Assembly: GCF_036322805.1 (NCBI RefSeq)
Contig: NZ_AP027272.1
Span: 1,674,001 to 1,738,000 of the forward strand
Source: Planctobacterium marinum
Lineage (GTDB): Bacteria > Pseudomonadota > Gammaproteobacteria > Enterobacterales > Alteromonadaceae
DNA: 64,000 nt
Reading direction: 5' to 3'
In this document: positions 8,444 through 17,056 of the stretch, piece after piece
Numbering within the stretch: position 1 is the first letter of the stretch
Layout: each line of letters begins with the position of its first letter
Translations under genes and position numbers: made by a program
Notes under the pieces: generated by a model
Seen by the model: only the letters and a program-made list of their open reading frames with translations
Database searches by the model: none
Told to the model about the DNA's origin: nothing

Positions 8444-10818
8444 TGCGTTCCAGTTGTTGCAGACTTATACAGCTTCACTATTCCCAGCCTCACCAGACTG
8501 ATTTCCGACGCTTTTATTTCTATGGTGGCCGTGGCCTCACCAAATTTAATTTCGTATTTACCAACACCCACACCTTCCACAACAAAGCGACCTTTGCGGT
8601 TGGTAAACAGCGTTGCAGATATCCCTTCTCCGGTGATCGTACCTCGTTGCAGCGAAACTGGATTGTTTTCTGCATCTTTGACGTAACCTAACGCAGTATA
8701 TGAAAGATCCGAGCCAATTGTGAGCACGTGGCCAGTATTTGTTCCGCCCACAATATTGTAGGTGCCTGGTCCCCAGTCGTAACCTAACGGTACATTCAGT
8801 GCATTGATATTGACAATGTTTTCGGTAAAACCAGAGCCGAGATTCACCAATCCCGCCAGTTCGGTATTGGCACTACCGAGACTTTGTCCGGTGGGGGATG
8901 GATTGATTTGGACTTCCGCTTTTTTCAGGGTAGGGTGAACGTCGATGATGGCAAACGGCGTTTGCACATTGCTACCTATACCTATTTTACCGTCAGCAAT
9001 AGCAACGGAGCTGGATAGGTTGAGTCTATAGTCGTTGCTGCGACTGAGGCCTTCTCGTTGTTGCGTGCGGGCTGTCATATCGGCTCTGAAGCGATTGTGG
9101 GTATAGCTACTGCTTAACGTGACGGCTTCGAGTTCATCGGTTTTATTGGCTTCAATACTGTAACCCCAATCATCCTGATAATTCCTGTTTATTTTGGCAT
9201 AACTGGCCCTGAGATTGTTGTTTTGGCTTCGATAATCAACTCTTTTTCGGGTCAGAGATTGGTTGTCAAAGGCTGACCAGTTGAAGTTTATAAAGAGACT
9301 GTCTTCGTCGTCGGTCACCAGACTGTCATTCTTTTGTCGTTGGTATTGCACACTGACACGCATACTTTTGTAGCGCCAATTTAGCTGAGCTGAAATGTTT
9401 TCGGAAGTCACGTCATTACTATTTCTGGTGCGCCTGGCGTTAAGATTAAAGTCGATTTTGTCGGTAATGAACCAGCTATAGTTGACGGACCAGGACTCAT
9501 CATTTCCTGTCGTAGGGTTTTCAAGCCAGGGAGATTGCACAAAGTCTTTCCGGCTTTGGTAACTTAGACGCAAGTTAGGCACGCCAAAGTCTGAACTACC
9601 GAGTACGGTATGTTCTGTATCTATTGAAATAGATGAGCCCGGTGTGCTCTGGTATTCACTTGTGGTCATGCGCAGCGTGAAGTTACCCCAAGCCGTTCCT
9701 GCTGTTGCAGAAGTGCCTACCAGAAAATCACCATCCACATACAGGGCATTGACACCAGCGGATAGGGTGTTGGTGATCCCGGTTTCATAAAAACCCGTCA
9801 TCACCAGCGGGTCCAGATAGTCATAACGAAAGTCTCTGAATTGACTGGGATAACCTATATTAAACGCCCAAATAGTCAGCCCCTCTTCCAGCAATTGAGA
9901 GTTGAAAAAAGTATTAAAAGTAAAAGATTCTCTTTCTCCATTGACGTAAATGGCGATCACCTCCACATCGTTCTGACCGGTGCTAAGTGGAAGATCGTTC
10001 AAATCATAACGCCCCGGATTGAGTCTGACTTTAGCAACAATATTGCCATTCACCACTACTTGAACTTCACCTGCAAGGCGCATATAAAATTCTTGGGAAT
10101 TGGTAGGGCTGATGCGTTTTAGCGGTTGTAATTGCTGATAAGGCGTTGATATACCTATACCTCCGGCATTTACTGCCGGTAAATGGCCTTTGTTAAAGCT
10201 GGATAAATCGCCTATTTCAAAGCGTCTGGGTTTACTGAAATTATCTTTAAACAGCGTTATGTCACCGCGATACACTTCCTGATCATCATCTTCTTTCTCA
10301 TAAAAAACTGACCAGTTTAAGTTATAACCATCATGGCCACCGTAATTACTTTGCGCCACCCAGTCTAACGCCAGCCGATCTTCGTCAATATTCGATTTAT
10401 CGATACGCAGGTTGAAGTCATTAAGTATCGACCACTTAGCCGCGTCACTGGGCTTGGCCAGATAATCGCGATTGCCATAAGTGAGTTGATCCACGGCCAT
10501 GGCCTCGGGAGCAAGCTCTAGTTGCACCACCAGATCTTTGGTATTAAGCGTCAGTGAAAGGCCTCGTTCCGCAAGAGTAGAGATGAGTATTTCCGAAGGA
10601 CTCTGATTTAAAAAGCGCAGTAGTTCATCATTCAGTAATCCGGATAAGGGCAGGGCGAGCGCGTCTCCTTCAACACTGTGTAGGCTGAAATTTTCCAGTA
10701 CAAAACTCACTTCCCCGATTTTGCGTTCTTGCCATTGAACTGGCAAGCTCATGCTGTAAAACGCGGCATGAGCTTTTAGAGTAAAAACAAAAAGGAATAA
10801 AAATGCGCTAGTTCGCAT
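8440..10818 (-). CDS. Outer-membrane usher of the chaperone-usher pilus
   Basis: This 792-aa beta-barrel secretion pore threads pilin-chaperone complexes through the outer membrane. A signal peptide (FLFLFVFTLKAHA) precedes the N-terminal chaperone-binding domain. Near residue 265 is PGRYDLNDLPLSTGQNDVEV, a segment typical of ushers at the plug region. The middle is rich in alternating, strand-like residues, and small beta C-terminal domains follow (GRFVVEGVGVGKYEIKFG). The length fits the short archaic or alpha-type ushers. It overlaps the chaperone gene upstream by 11 bp and the tip gene downstream by 4 bp, so the three are translationally coupled. Confidence 0.9.
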   Translation of the reverse strand: MRTSAFLFLFVFTLKAHAAFYSMSLPVQWQERKIGEVSFVLENFSLHSVEGDALALPLSGLLNDELLRFLNQSPSEILISTLAERGLSLTLNTKDLVVQLELAPEAMAVDQLTYGNRDYLAKPSDAAKWSILNDFNLRIDKSNIDEDRLALDWVAQSNYGGHDGYNLNWSVFYEKEDDDQEVYRGDITLFKDNFSKPRRFEIGDLSSFNKGHLPAVNAGGIGISTPYQQLQPLKRISPTNSQEFYMRLAGEVQVVVNGNIVAKVRLNPGRYDLNDLPLSTGQNDVEVIAIYVNGERESFTFNTFFNSQLLEEGLTIWAFNIGYPSQFRDFRYDYLDPLVMTGFYETGITNTLSAGVNALYVDGDFLVGTSATAGTAWGNFTLRMTTSEYQSTPGSSISIDTEHTVLGSSDFGVPNLRLSYQSRKDFVQSPWLENPTTGNDESWSVNYSWFITDKIDFNLNARRTRNSNDVTSENISAQLNWRYKSMRVSVQYQRQKNDSLVTDDEDSLFINFNWSAFDNQSLTRKRVDYRSQNNNLRASYAKINRNYQDDWGYSIEANKTDELEAVTLSSSYTHNRFRADMTARTQQREGLSRSNDYRLNLSSSVAIADGKIGIGSNVQTPFAIIDVHPTLKKAEVQINPSPTGQSLGSANTELAGLVNLGSGFTENIVNINALNVPLGYDWGPGTYNIVGGTNTGHVLTIGSDLSYTALGYVKDAENNPVSLQRGTITGEGISATLFTNRKGRFVVEGVGVGKYEIKFGEATATIEIKASEISLVRLGIVKLYKSATTGTQ

Positions 10819-11524
10819 TATTGGCAGTAACCAGTTCTACCTGTTTGGGCAATGTACCTTCAGAGAGTAATGTTTTTATATTGATACTGAGTTTGTGCTC
10901 TGGCATCAAAAATGTGACTGGCATATTGTTTTGTAACCACTGCCAGTCGCCTTGTTGTTCACCGTCGAAGTGGATAGCACTTTGCACTAAGTTAACAACG
11001 GCATTCCCGTCATTAACAATATTGAGAGTGCAATTTTCAGCATCAGGGCAATCCAGTGTTTGAGTTAAATTACCCTGGCTTTCTGGTTGAGAGACAAATA
11101 CCAAAGTGGCGAAATTAAAAATCATATTCACTTGCGAGGCTTGCCCTTGCTGTTCGATGGGCAATTGCTTAAACACGATGCGGTAAGACTGAGTTTTGTC
11201 GAATTCACTATCTCCCAAGAATTGGGCCCTGAAAACCTGATAACCATTGGCGGGCACGTCCACCTGCGGTGGTAAAACGATAAAATCATCTTCTGCTTCG
11301 GTGAGAATTTCTTTCTGGTTTTCATCAAAGCTGCGTTTATATACCACAACTTCGATGGGAACCGGAGTATCGCTGGGGTTGATAACTCGATAGGTTACGG
11401 CAGAGCGATTTCCGGTGGTATACAACTCTGCCACCATGGGTTGCACCTGATAGGCGAAGCTCTGATTAGAGCAGAGTAAAACAGTAAAAAGGCTAAACCA
11501 TTTAACATGGCGAAAATGAAACAT
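10808..11524 (-). CDS. Periplasmic pilus chaperone (PapD-like fold)
   Basis: This 238-aa protein has a signal peptide ending near SFA at residue 24 and a two-domain PapD-type body. The conserved YRVINPSDTPVPIEVVVYKR and SYRIVFKQLP segments match pilus assembly chaperones, where such strands complete the pilin fold by donor-strand complementation. It lies between the pilin genes and the usher, overlapping the latter. A hairpin at 11568-11597 separates it from the last pilin, which may lower chaperone/usher transcription relative to pilin. Confidence 0.9.
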   Translation of the reverse strand: MFHFRHVKWFSLFTVLLCSNQSFAYQVQPMVAELYTTGNRSAVTYRVINPSDTPVPIEVVVYKRSFDENQKEILTEAEDDFIVLPPQVDVPANGYQVFRAQFLGDSEFDKTQSYRIVFKQLPIEQQGQASQVNMIFNFATLVFVSQPESQGNLTQTLDCPDAENCTLNIVNDGNAVVNLVQSAIHFDGEQQGDWQWLQNNMPVTFLMPEHKLSINIKTLLSEGTLPKQVELVTANNAN

Positions 11525-11567
11525 GAGCGCACCTTGGATTTGTTATTTTTATCTGATACCAATTAGT

Positions 11568-11597
11568 AAAAAGCAAAAGTCGGCAGGATGCCGACTT
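11568..11597 (-). terminator. Hairpin between pilin and chaperone genes
   Basis: Read on the minus strand, AAGTCGGCA / TGCCGACTT with a 3-nt loop is followed by TTGCTTTTT. This is a likely partial terminator or attenuator that allows more pilin than chaperone/usher mRNA. A diverged copy of the same hairpin follows the duplicated cassette at 13779-13802. Confidence 0.65.
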
Positions 11598-11655
11598 ATC
11601 GCTAAATTCTAGTGCACATTTATAACTCAAAATGGGTTTTGAGTCATCTGCTACC

Positions 11656-12156
11656 TTAGTTGTAAGACACTGTGATAGTGATGGTATCTGAATAAGAGCC
11701 TTCGTACTCAAAGCCATTAACTTGCGGTCTGATGGAAACAGTTTTCGCTACAGATGCACCTTCAACGTCGCTGCCGGCACTCTGGCTAACTTCCTGGTCA
11801 CTGGTCAGACTCAAACCTGTTGATGTGTCAGCAATATCCAGCAAGTAAGCAATGTCTTTTCCGCTGTGAGTATCGTTTTTCAGTACACCGCCATTGGCAG
11901 ATGAGTAGGTGGTGTTAGCGGTGCTTTGTCCGGTGTTACACCAGATTTCAACACTAGCCACATCTTGCGCAGTAGTGGAAGCTAAGTCCAGCCCGGTTGC
12001 GCCGTTGCTTGCCGTGCTGTTAACCTTACACTCTGGCAGAATTTCGCCACCAATATCAAATGAAGTCTCGTTGGTATCTTCTACAGAGATAGAAGCGTTG
12101 GCGTTTAAAGCAGCAGCAGTTGTGATGATAGCGATAGTTTTGATTAAAGTTTTCAT
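11656..12156 (-). CDS. Pilin subunit A, copy 1 (spore-coat-U-like)
   Basis: This 166-aa secreted subunit has a signal peptide (MKTLIKTIAII..ALNANA), an acidic N-terminal extension ISVEDTNETSFDIGG likely to act as donor strand, two cysteines (CKV near residue 42 and WCNTGQ near 73) that could form the pilin disulfide, and a C-terminal strand ending SYSDTITITVSYN. The size and strand pattern resemble SCPU-type pilins of archaic chaperone-usher systems. The protein is identical to the one at 13847-14347. The gene starts 52 bp after pilin B. The last strand and cysteine pattern support the call; the functional name is inferred. Confidence 0.85.
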   Translation of the reverse strand: MKTLIKTIAIITTAAALNANASISVEDTNETSFDIGGEILPECKVNSTASNGATGLDLASTTAQDVASVEIWCNTGQSTANTTYSSANGGVLKNDTHSGKDIAYLLDIADTSTGLSLTSDQEVSQSAGSDVEGASVAKTVSIRPQVNGFEYEGSYSDTITITVSYN

Positions 12157-12208
12157 GTTAATTCCCCAAAAAGTTTTTTAAATAGTTAGATTTTTTATAA
12201 TTCGTTGA

Positions 12209-12703
12209 TTATTCGTAAGACACGGTTACTTCGATGGTGTCGGTGTAAGTACCTGCATATTCAAAACCCGTTACCAAAGGTTTTACAGATACTGCACGCG
12301 TCGCTTCTGCGCCCTCTACACCGTTCCCCGCAATTTGGTTGATGGTTTGTGCACTGGTTAATTGCAGGTCGTTCGCTGTACCAGCAATGTCGATGGCATA
12401 GGCAATCTTCTTGCCTTCTTCACTTACCATGTAACCGCCGTTAACTGACTCATAGGTGGTTCTGGCAGTGCCTTGTCCGGTATTACACCAAAGAGAAATA
12501 GATGCTGTTGTTTGCGCTTCAGTTGAAGATAAGTCCAACGAAGTAGAGCGCTCTGGTGAATAGTTTGAAACCTTACACTCAGGCAAAATCTCACCACCAA
12601 TGTCGAATGAAGTTTGATCTGTGTCCGAAACAGAAATCGTTGCATTTGCAGTGAAAGCGGTAAAAGCAGCGATTGCGATAATGGATTTGTTAAATGTGTT
12701 CAT
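12209..12703 (-). CDS. Pilin subunit B, copy 1
   Basis: This 164-aa secreted pilin has a signal peptide (MNTFNKSIIAIAAFTAFTANA), an ISVSDTDQTSFDIGG extension, two cysteines (CKV and WCNTGQ) and a final strand TYTDTIEVTVSYE. It is clearly paralogous to pilin A. The protein is identical to 14400-14894. A GAGAGGCC ribosome-binding stretch precedes the ATG. It is likely the first gene of a two-gene unit, with pilin A downstream. Confidence 0.85.
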   Translation of the reverse strand: MNTFNKSIIAIAAFTAFTANATISVSDTDQTSFDIGGEILPECKVSNYSPERSTSLDLSSTEAQTTASISLWCNTGQGTARTTYESVNGGYMVSEEGKKIAYAIDIAGTANDLQLTSAQTINQIAGNGVEGAEATRAVSVKPLVTGFEYAGTYTDTIEVTVSYE

Positions 12704-12858
12704 GGTATTGGCCTCTCAAGCATTCTTTAAATTATGTGGGGTGTTCCCCGTTTGATTTAACTAATGCAGATGTGGTGCCAACTTTTATATCAGGCAGGGG
12801 TTTTTCTCGAAAATAAATTCGATAAGTTTAAAAACTCTATAAAAATCAATTGCATGAG

Positions 12859-12886
12859 ATTTATTTTTTTCTTCAAAAAAATAAAT
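12859..12886. promoter_or_regulatory. Perfect A/T-only inverted repeat upstream of pilin B copy 1
   Basis: The 12-bp arms ATTTATTTTTTT and AAAAAAATAAAT surround a CTTC loop, 156 bp upstream of the pilin B start. In copy 2 (15050-15079) the T-run is two bases longer, so its hairpin is imperfect. It could be a bent or H-NS-type silencing element, or a weak hairpin in the leader. The function is unknown. Confidence 0.5.
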
Positions 12887-13047
12887 AATTTTTCATTAAT
12901 CCGGCTTTTAGCCATAAATCCAACGGTAAACAAGACGCAGTTCATGGCGGGTATCAAAAATATGACGCTTTTTCCTGCGCAATTTTTTGACGCAGAGCGA
13001 ACAGTTTAACCGCCGTCATAAAATTGGCAGTCAGAAACCTGACACTC

Positions 13048-13845
13048 CTTAAGAGTGCGTTGAACATTTAATCTTTTCAGGCATTTCGGCCTTGCGGCTA
13101 TAAAATTTCGTCTATTAGTGTTGCCTCAAGTTATCCAGCTAACATCGATTGATGTAGATAGAACTACAATCCTGCCTTCGAAGTATTTGGCTGACTCGCA
13201 TTCGAAAGCCTGGAATATAAAATTTAAATCAAACTGTCATGTTCCGGCTTCTTAAACACAATTAGATGTGTCGCGTAGGTCGGAAAATGGAAGTTCATAT
13301 CTAGAGCCTTAGCAATTAAGCAATGTCTTTTCTAGTACAGGTACTCTTTTTCATACAACATCACTTATAACTTTGTAAGATTGATGGAGTACTTGTTTTT
13401 TTTAAAACTATTTGCGATACAAATGACTTTCTTTAATCATTGCAATCAGGCTTCACATTCTTGTTGTAATTCGCGTTAATCGTGTCTCCTTTAGAGCAAT
13501 AGCTGTATCAATTCGAACAAACTCCAGAAACTAACGAATCCTCGGCCTGGCAATTGTTTTTTGCTTTCCTGAGAATATTTAGCTTCCCTCGGTTACCCTG
13601 TAATATTTTTGACGAATACTATTTCGTCATTTATTACAAAGCATATTGCGTGCCCGTAGTTATCTCTGGGGTAAAATCAATGTAAAAAGATAAGACTTCT
13701 GTAGGCATTGAGCCTGCAGCATCAGGCTCCAATTTGTATCAATTTGAGATTAACTGGCGCTTCTTTATCTCGTAAACCAAAGTCGGCAAGGGTGCCGACT
13801 TTTCATCAGAAGTTCAGTACAAGTTGTTATTTCAACTTTTGCAAT
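13048..13845. other. 798-bp non-coding spacer between the two pilin cassettes
   Basis: I see no open frame of useful length on either strand. It contains a compound palindrome at 13599-13638 (outer arms TGTAATA/TATTACA, inner arms TGACGAA/TTCGTCA), a GAGCCTG/CAGGCTC hairpin at 13710-13729, and the cassette-2 terminator hairpin at 13779-13802. It is AT-rich like the rest of the pilus locus. It could be a control region or the scar of a lost gene. Confidence 0.6.
13779..13802 (-). terminator. Hairpin after duplicated pilin cassette copy 2
   Basis: AAAGTCGGCA / TGCCGACTTT with a 4-nt loop lies 44 bp after the pilin A copy 2 stop. It resembles the hairpin at 11568-11597 but lies outside the identical repeat, so it has diverged. 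On the minus strand it is followed by GGTTTACG, with no good T-run. Confidence 0.5.
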
Positions 13846-13846
13846 C

Positions 13847-14347
13847 TTAGTTGTAAGACACTGTGATAGTGATGGTATCTGAATAAGAGCCTTCGTACTC
13901 AAAGCCATTAACTTGTGGTCTGATGGAAACAGTTTTCGCTACAGATGCACCTTCAACGTCGCTGCCGGCACTCTGGCTAACTTCCTGGTCACTGGTCAGA
14001 CTCAAACCTGTTGATGTGTCAGCAATATCCAGCAAGTAAGCAATGTCTTTTCCGCTGTGAGTATCGTTTTTCAGTACACCGCCATTGGCAGATGAGTAGG
14101 TGGTGTTAGCGGTGCTTTGTCCGGTGTTACACCAGATTTCAACACTAGCCACATCTTGCGCAGTAGTGGAAGCTAAGTCCAGCCCGGTTGCGCCGTTGCT
14201 TGCCGTGCTGTTAACCTTACACTCTGGCAGAATTTCGCCACCAATATCAAATGAAGTCTCGTTGGTATCTTCTACAGAGATAGAAGCGTTGGCGTTTAAA
14301 GCAGCAGCAGTTGTGATGATAGCGATAGTTTTGATTAAAGTTTTCAT
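13847..14347 (-). CDS. Pilin subunit A, copy 2
   Basis: This 166-aa pilin is identical in protein sequence to 11656-12156, with one silent DNA difference. The signal peptide, SFDIGG extension, paired cysteines and TITVSYN C-terminus are as in copy 1. It follows pilin B copy 2 after 52 bp, and a hairpin comes 44 bp after its stop. Perfect protein identity implies recent duplication or ongoing gene conversion. Confidence 0.85.
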   Translation of the reverse strand: MKTLIKTIAIITTAAALNANASISVEDTNETSFDIGGEILPECKVNSTASNGATGLDLASTTAQDVASVEIWCNTGQSTANTTYSSANGGVLKNDTHSGKDIAYLLDIADTSTGLSLTSDQEVSQSAGSDVEGASVAKTVSIRPQVNGFEYEGSYSDTITITVSYN

Positions 14348-14399
14348 GTTAATTCCCCAAAAAGTTTTTTAAATAGTTAGATTTTTTATAATTCGTTGA

Positions 14400-14894
14400 T
14401 TATTCGTAAGACACGGTTACTTCGATGGTGTCGGTGTAAGTACCTGCATATTCAAAACCCGTTACCAAAGGTTTTACAGATACTGCACGCGTCGCTTCTG
14501 CGCCCTCTACACCGTTCCCCGCAATTTGGTTAATGGTTTGTGCACTGGTTAATTGCAGGTCGTTCGCTGTACCAGCAATGTCGATGGCATAGGCAATCTT
14601 CTTGCCTTCTTCACTTACCATGTAACCGCCGTTAACTGACTCATAGGTGGTTCTGGCAGTGCCTTGTCCGGTATTACACCAAAGAGAAATAGATGCTGTT
14701 GTTTGCGCTTCAGTTGAAGATAAGTCCAACGAAGTAGAGCGCTCTGGTGAATAGTTTGAAACCTTACACTCAGGCAAAATCTCACCACCAATGTCGAATG
14801 AAGTTTGATCTGTGTCCGAAACAGAAATCGTTGCATTTGCAGTGAAAGCGGTAAAAGCAGCGATTGCGATAATGGATTTGTTAAATGTGTTCAT
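14400..14894 (-). CDS. Pilin subunit B, copy 2
   Basis: This 164-aa pilin is identical in protein sequence to 12209-12703, with one silent DNA difference. It heads the second cassette and has the same upstream region through base 15240, so both copies should share a promoter type and expression pattern. Confidence 0.85.
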   Translation of the reverse strand: MNTFNKSIIAIAAFTAFTANATISVSDTDQTSFDIGGEILPECKVSNYSPERSTSLDLSSTEAQTTASISLWCNTGQGTARTTYESVNGGYMVSEEGKKIAYAIDIAGTANDLQLTSAQTINQIAGNGVEGAEATRAVSVKPLVTGFEYAGTYTDTIEVTVSYE

Positions 14895-15407
14895 GGTATT
14901 GGCCTCTCAAGCATTCTTTAAATTATGTGGGGTGTTCCCCGTTTGATTTAACTAATGCAGATGCGGTGCCAACTTTTATATCAGGCAGGGGTTTTTCTCG
15001 AAAATAAATTCGATAAGTTTAAAAACTCTATAAAAATCAATTGCATGAGATTTATTTTTTTTTCTTCAAAAAAATAAATAATTTTTCATTAATCCGGCTT
15101 TTAGCCATAAATCCAACGGTAAACAAGACGCAGTTCATGGCGGGTATCAAAAATATGACGCTTTTTCCTGCGCAATTTTTTGACGCAGAGCGAACAGTTT
15201 AACCGCCGTCATAAAATTGGCAGTCAGAAACCTGACACTCAGAAAAGCGCGTAATCAGGCAAATTGTAGTGACCTGATAATTAATGAATCCAAATTTTTA
15301 GCGTTAACTGTTTCCCTCAGTTGATTTATCGATACTGGCTAAGCAGTTGAAAAACAAACAGGGAAAAGTTAAGAGAGGTAGAAAAGTATAAAAGAGAGTG
15401 ACTAACT
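14895..15407. other. Upstream region of pilin cassette 2
   Basis: Bases 14895-15240 belong to the duplicated block and include the A/T hairpin (15050-15079) and a CTGCG/CGCAG inverted repeat near 15170-15190. Bases 15241-15407 are unique and separate the cassette from the next pilin. No gene is seen. Confidence 0.5.
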
Positions 15408-15905
15408 CTAATTGTAGGTAACGGTTACCGAAATAGTGTCGCTGTATGAGCCACTGCTTTCAAAGCCGTTCACCTGTGGAATAATTGCGACATCGGTAGC
15501 TTCGCTGTCTCCGCCAGTACCAGTGCCATTAGCTTGCTGTACTGTTTGCGGTGAGCTGAGAGACAAACTGTTTGCCTGATCGCCAACATTAATGTTGTAC
15601 GCTATCTGGTTGCCTGACTCGTCGATTAAAAAACCGTTATTTGCTGATGAGTAGGTGGTGTCGGCAACGTTTTGTCCGGTATTGCACCATACTGACAATG
15701 TTCCGGCAGTTTGCGCCGAGGCGTTGCTCAGATCAAGTGAGGTTGCATTATCAGATGTTGCATTGGATACCTTGCACTCCGCAGCGATTTCTCCGCCAAT
15801 ATCAAAAGACGTTTGAGCTGTGTCTTCTAGTGATATTTTGGCGTTCGCTTGCAGGGCGGCAATGGTAACAATGGCAACTAATGCGCTTCCACTTGCATAT
15901 TTCAT
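15408..15905 (-). CDS. Pilin subunit C (spore-coat-U-like paralogue)
   Basis: Starting at the ATG at 15905 gives a 165-aa protein with a proper signal peptide (MKYASGSALVAIVTIAALQANA); an upstream in-frame start would add 12 polar residues before it. The mature part repeats the family plan: ISLEDTAQTSFDIGGEI, CKV, WCNTGQNVADTTYSS, and the C-terminal strand SYSDTISVTVTYN. It is a diverged paralogue of pilins A and B. Its distance from the chaperone and usher means it depends on them in trans or through long transcripts. Confidence 0.8.
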   Translation of the reverse strand: MKYASGSALVAIVTIAALQANAKISLEDTAQTSFDIGGEIAAECKVSNATSDNATSLDLSNASAQTAGTLSVWCNTGQNVADTTYSSANNGFLIDESGNQIAYNINVGDQANSLSLSSPQTVQQANGTGTGGDSEATDVAIIPQVNGFESSGSYSDTISVTVTYN

Positions 15906-16142
15906 ACTGTTTATCTCTGAATTATGTCCGTGTCGGAGCAATGCTCCACACAGATGCTGACAGGTGAATTAACATATGGGTAATCACCTAAAACCTTCAC
16001 ACTCAAAGACTATATCGGCAAAAATCTGGGTTCTCAAGCCACTAATTTATAATTTTTCCAACTTTTCTTCTGTCTTGCTTTTTCCTCTTTGTTTTCTGGT
16101 CATTTCATCAACAACCACAGGTTGCACTATAGTCGCTGATGA

Positions 16143-16174
16143 AATGACAAAGATCGGTTAAAATCTTTGTCATT
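16143..16174 (-). terminator. Hairpin after the first pilin gene
   Basis: AATGACAAAGAT / ATCTTTGTCATT with an 8-nt loop lies 6 bp beyond the stop of the 16180-16686 pilin on the minus strand. There is no clean T-run, so it may stabilise the pilin mRNA 3' end instead of terminating. Confidence 0.45.
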
Positions 16175-16179
16175 AAAAC

Positions 16180-16686
16180 TTATTCGTAAGAAACCGTGAT
16201 ACTGATAGTATCTGAGTAGCTACCTTCGTATTCAAAGCCAGTTACCTGAGGTCTGATAGATACGGTACGAGCGATTGAAAGACCTTCCGTGTCTGAGCCT
16301 GCGCCTTGGGTAATCGTCTGAGCAGTGGACAGGTCAACGCCGGTTTGCGTATCAGAAATATCTAGTAAATAGGCGATATCTTCACCTGTGTGAGTGTCGT
16401 TCTTTAATACACCACCATTAAGTGATTCATAAGTGGTGTTAGCTGTGCTTTGTCCGGTGTTACACCAGATTTCAACGGAAGCAACATTTTGTGCTTCAGT
16501 TGATGCCAGGTTCAAAGAAGTGGCGCCTGAAACAGTCGTGTTGTTAACCTTACACTCTGGCAGGATAGTGCCGCTGATCTCAAATGATGTTTCATTGGTG
16601 TCATCAACCGAAATCGCTGCGGTAGCGTTTGTGTGAATAGCTGCAGTCACTGAAAGTAAAGCAACGGTTTTGATGAATTTTTTCAT
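16180..16686 (-). CDS. Pilin subunit D, most upstream pilin of the locus
   Basis: The ATG at 16686, preceded by TTGGGGAATACAACA, gives a 168-aa pilin beginning MKKFIKTVALLSVTAA. A TTG 15 bp upstream is in frame but less likely because the GGGG would then lie inside the gene. The mature protein has ISVDDTNETSFEISG, CKV and WCNTGQ, and the C-terminus SYSDTISITVSYE. It is the closest relative of pilin A in the window. Its promoter region is the long gap up to 17056. Confidence 0.82.
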   Translation of the reverse strand: MKKFIKTVALLSVTAAIHTNATAAISVDDTNETSFEISGTILPECKVNNTTVSGATSLNLASTEAQNVASVEIWCNTGQSTANTTYESLNGGVLKNDTHTGEDIAYLLDISDTQTGVDLSTAQTITQGAGSDTEGLSIARTVSIRPQVTGFEYEGSYSDTISITVSYE

Positions 16687-17056
16687 TGTTGTATTCCCCA
16701 AAAGGTTGTTATTGCAGCCCGGCTGTCTCTTGCTCGTTCTCCTGAAAACTGAGAGACCCGTGGATTTCCGTCCTTATCTCGCGATAAGTTTGGCAGGTTA
16801 TAAAGCGTTCGAGATTTACTAAGCATGTGCTATGCCAAAATGTGAATTTGCTTTTGAGAGTTTTTGTTTCGAGTAGGGTGTGTGTTTTAAGCTGTTGAAT
16901 ATTAACAATAAAATTTTAGATTTAGACTTTAGTAGTATGAGTCTTTGGTGGTTGTAAAAATTACCCTCTGAGCAAATGTGAATTTGGTTTTTCAATTTTT
17001 TGACGGTGAAGGATTGCCGTATTTTTCAAGAGATTGGAGTGGCAAAGAGGCAGAAA
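16687..17056. other. Upstream region of the pilus locus
   Basis: About 370 bp without a gene, strongly A/T-rich from 16880 on. It probably carries the promoter of pilin D. No operator could be recognised. Confidence 0.4.

Larger units (their letters stand above)
11655..13047. repeat. Duplicated pilin cassette, copy 1
   Basis: This 1393-bp block is nearly identical to 13846-15240. By eye I find three base substitutions and one 2-base length change in a T-run. It holds two pilin genes and about 340 bp of upstream region. Both pilin pairs encode identical proteins. The outer right edge is GTCAG/CTGAC, a small inverted repeat. Confidence 0.95.
13846..15240. repeat. Duplicated pilin cassette, copy 2
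   Basis: This 1395-bp direct repeat of 11655-13047 is in the same orientation, offset by 2191 to 2193 bp. The differences seen are one silent change in each pilin gene, one base in the upstream region, and T9 instead of T7 in the A/T hairpin. The flanks differ completely outside the block. Confidence 0.95.

Noticed and set aside
11554-11568. ATACCAATTAG, similar to the end of the MITE-like element
   Set aside because: Only the first nine bases match and no facing partner end was found nearby, so it may be chance.
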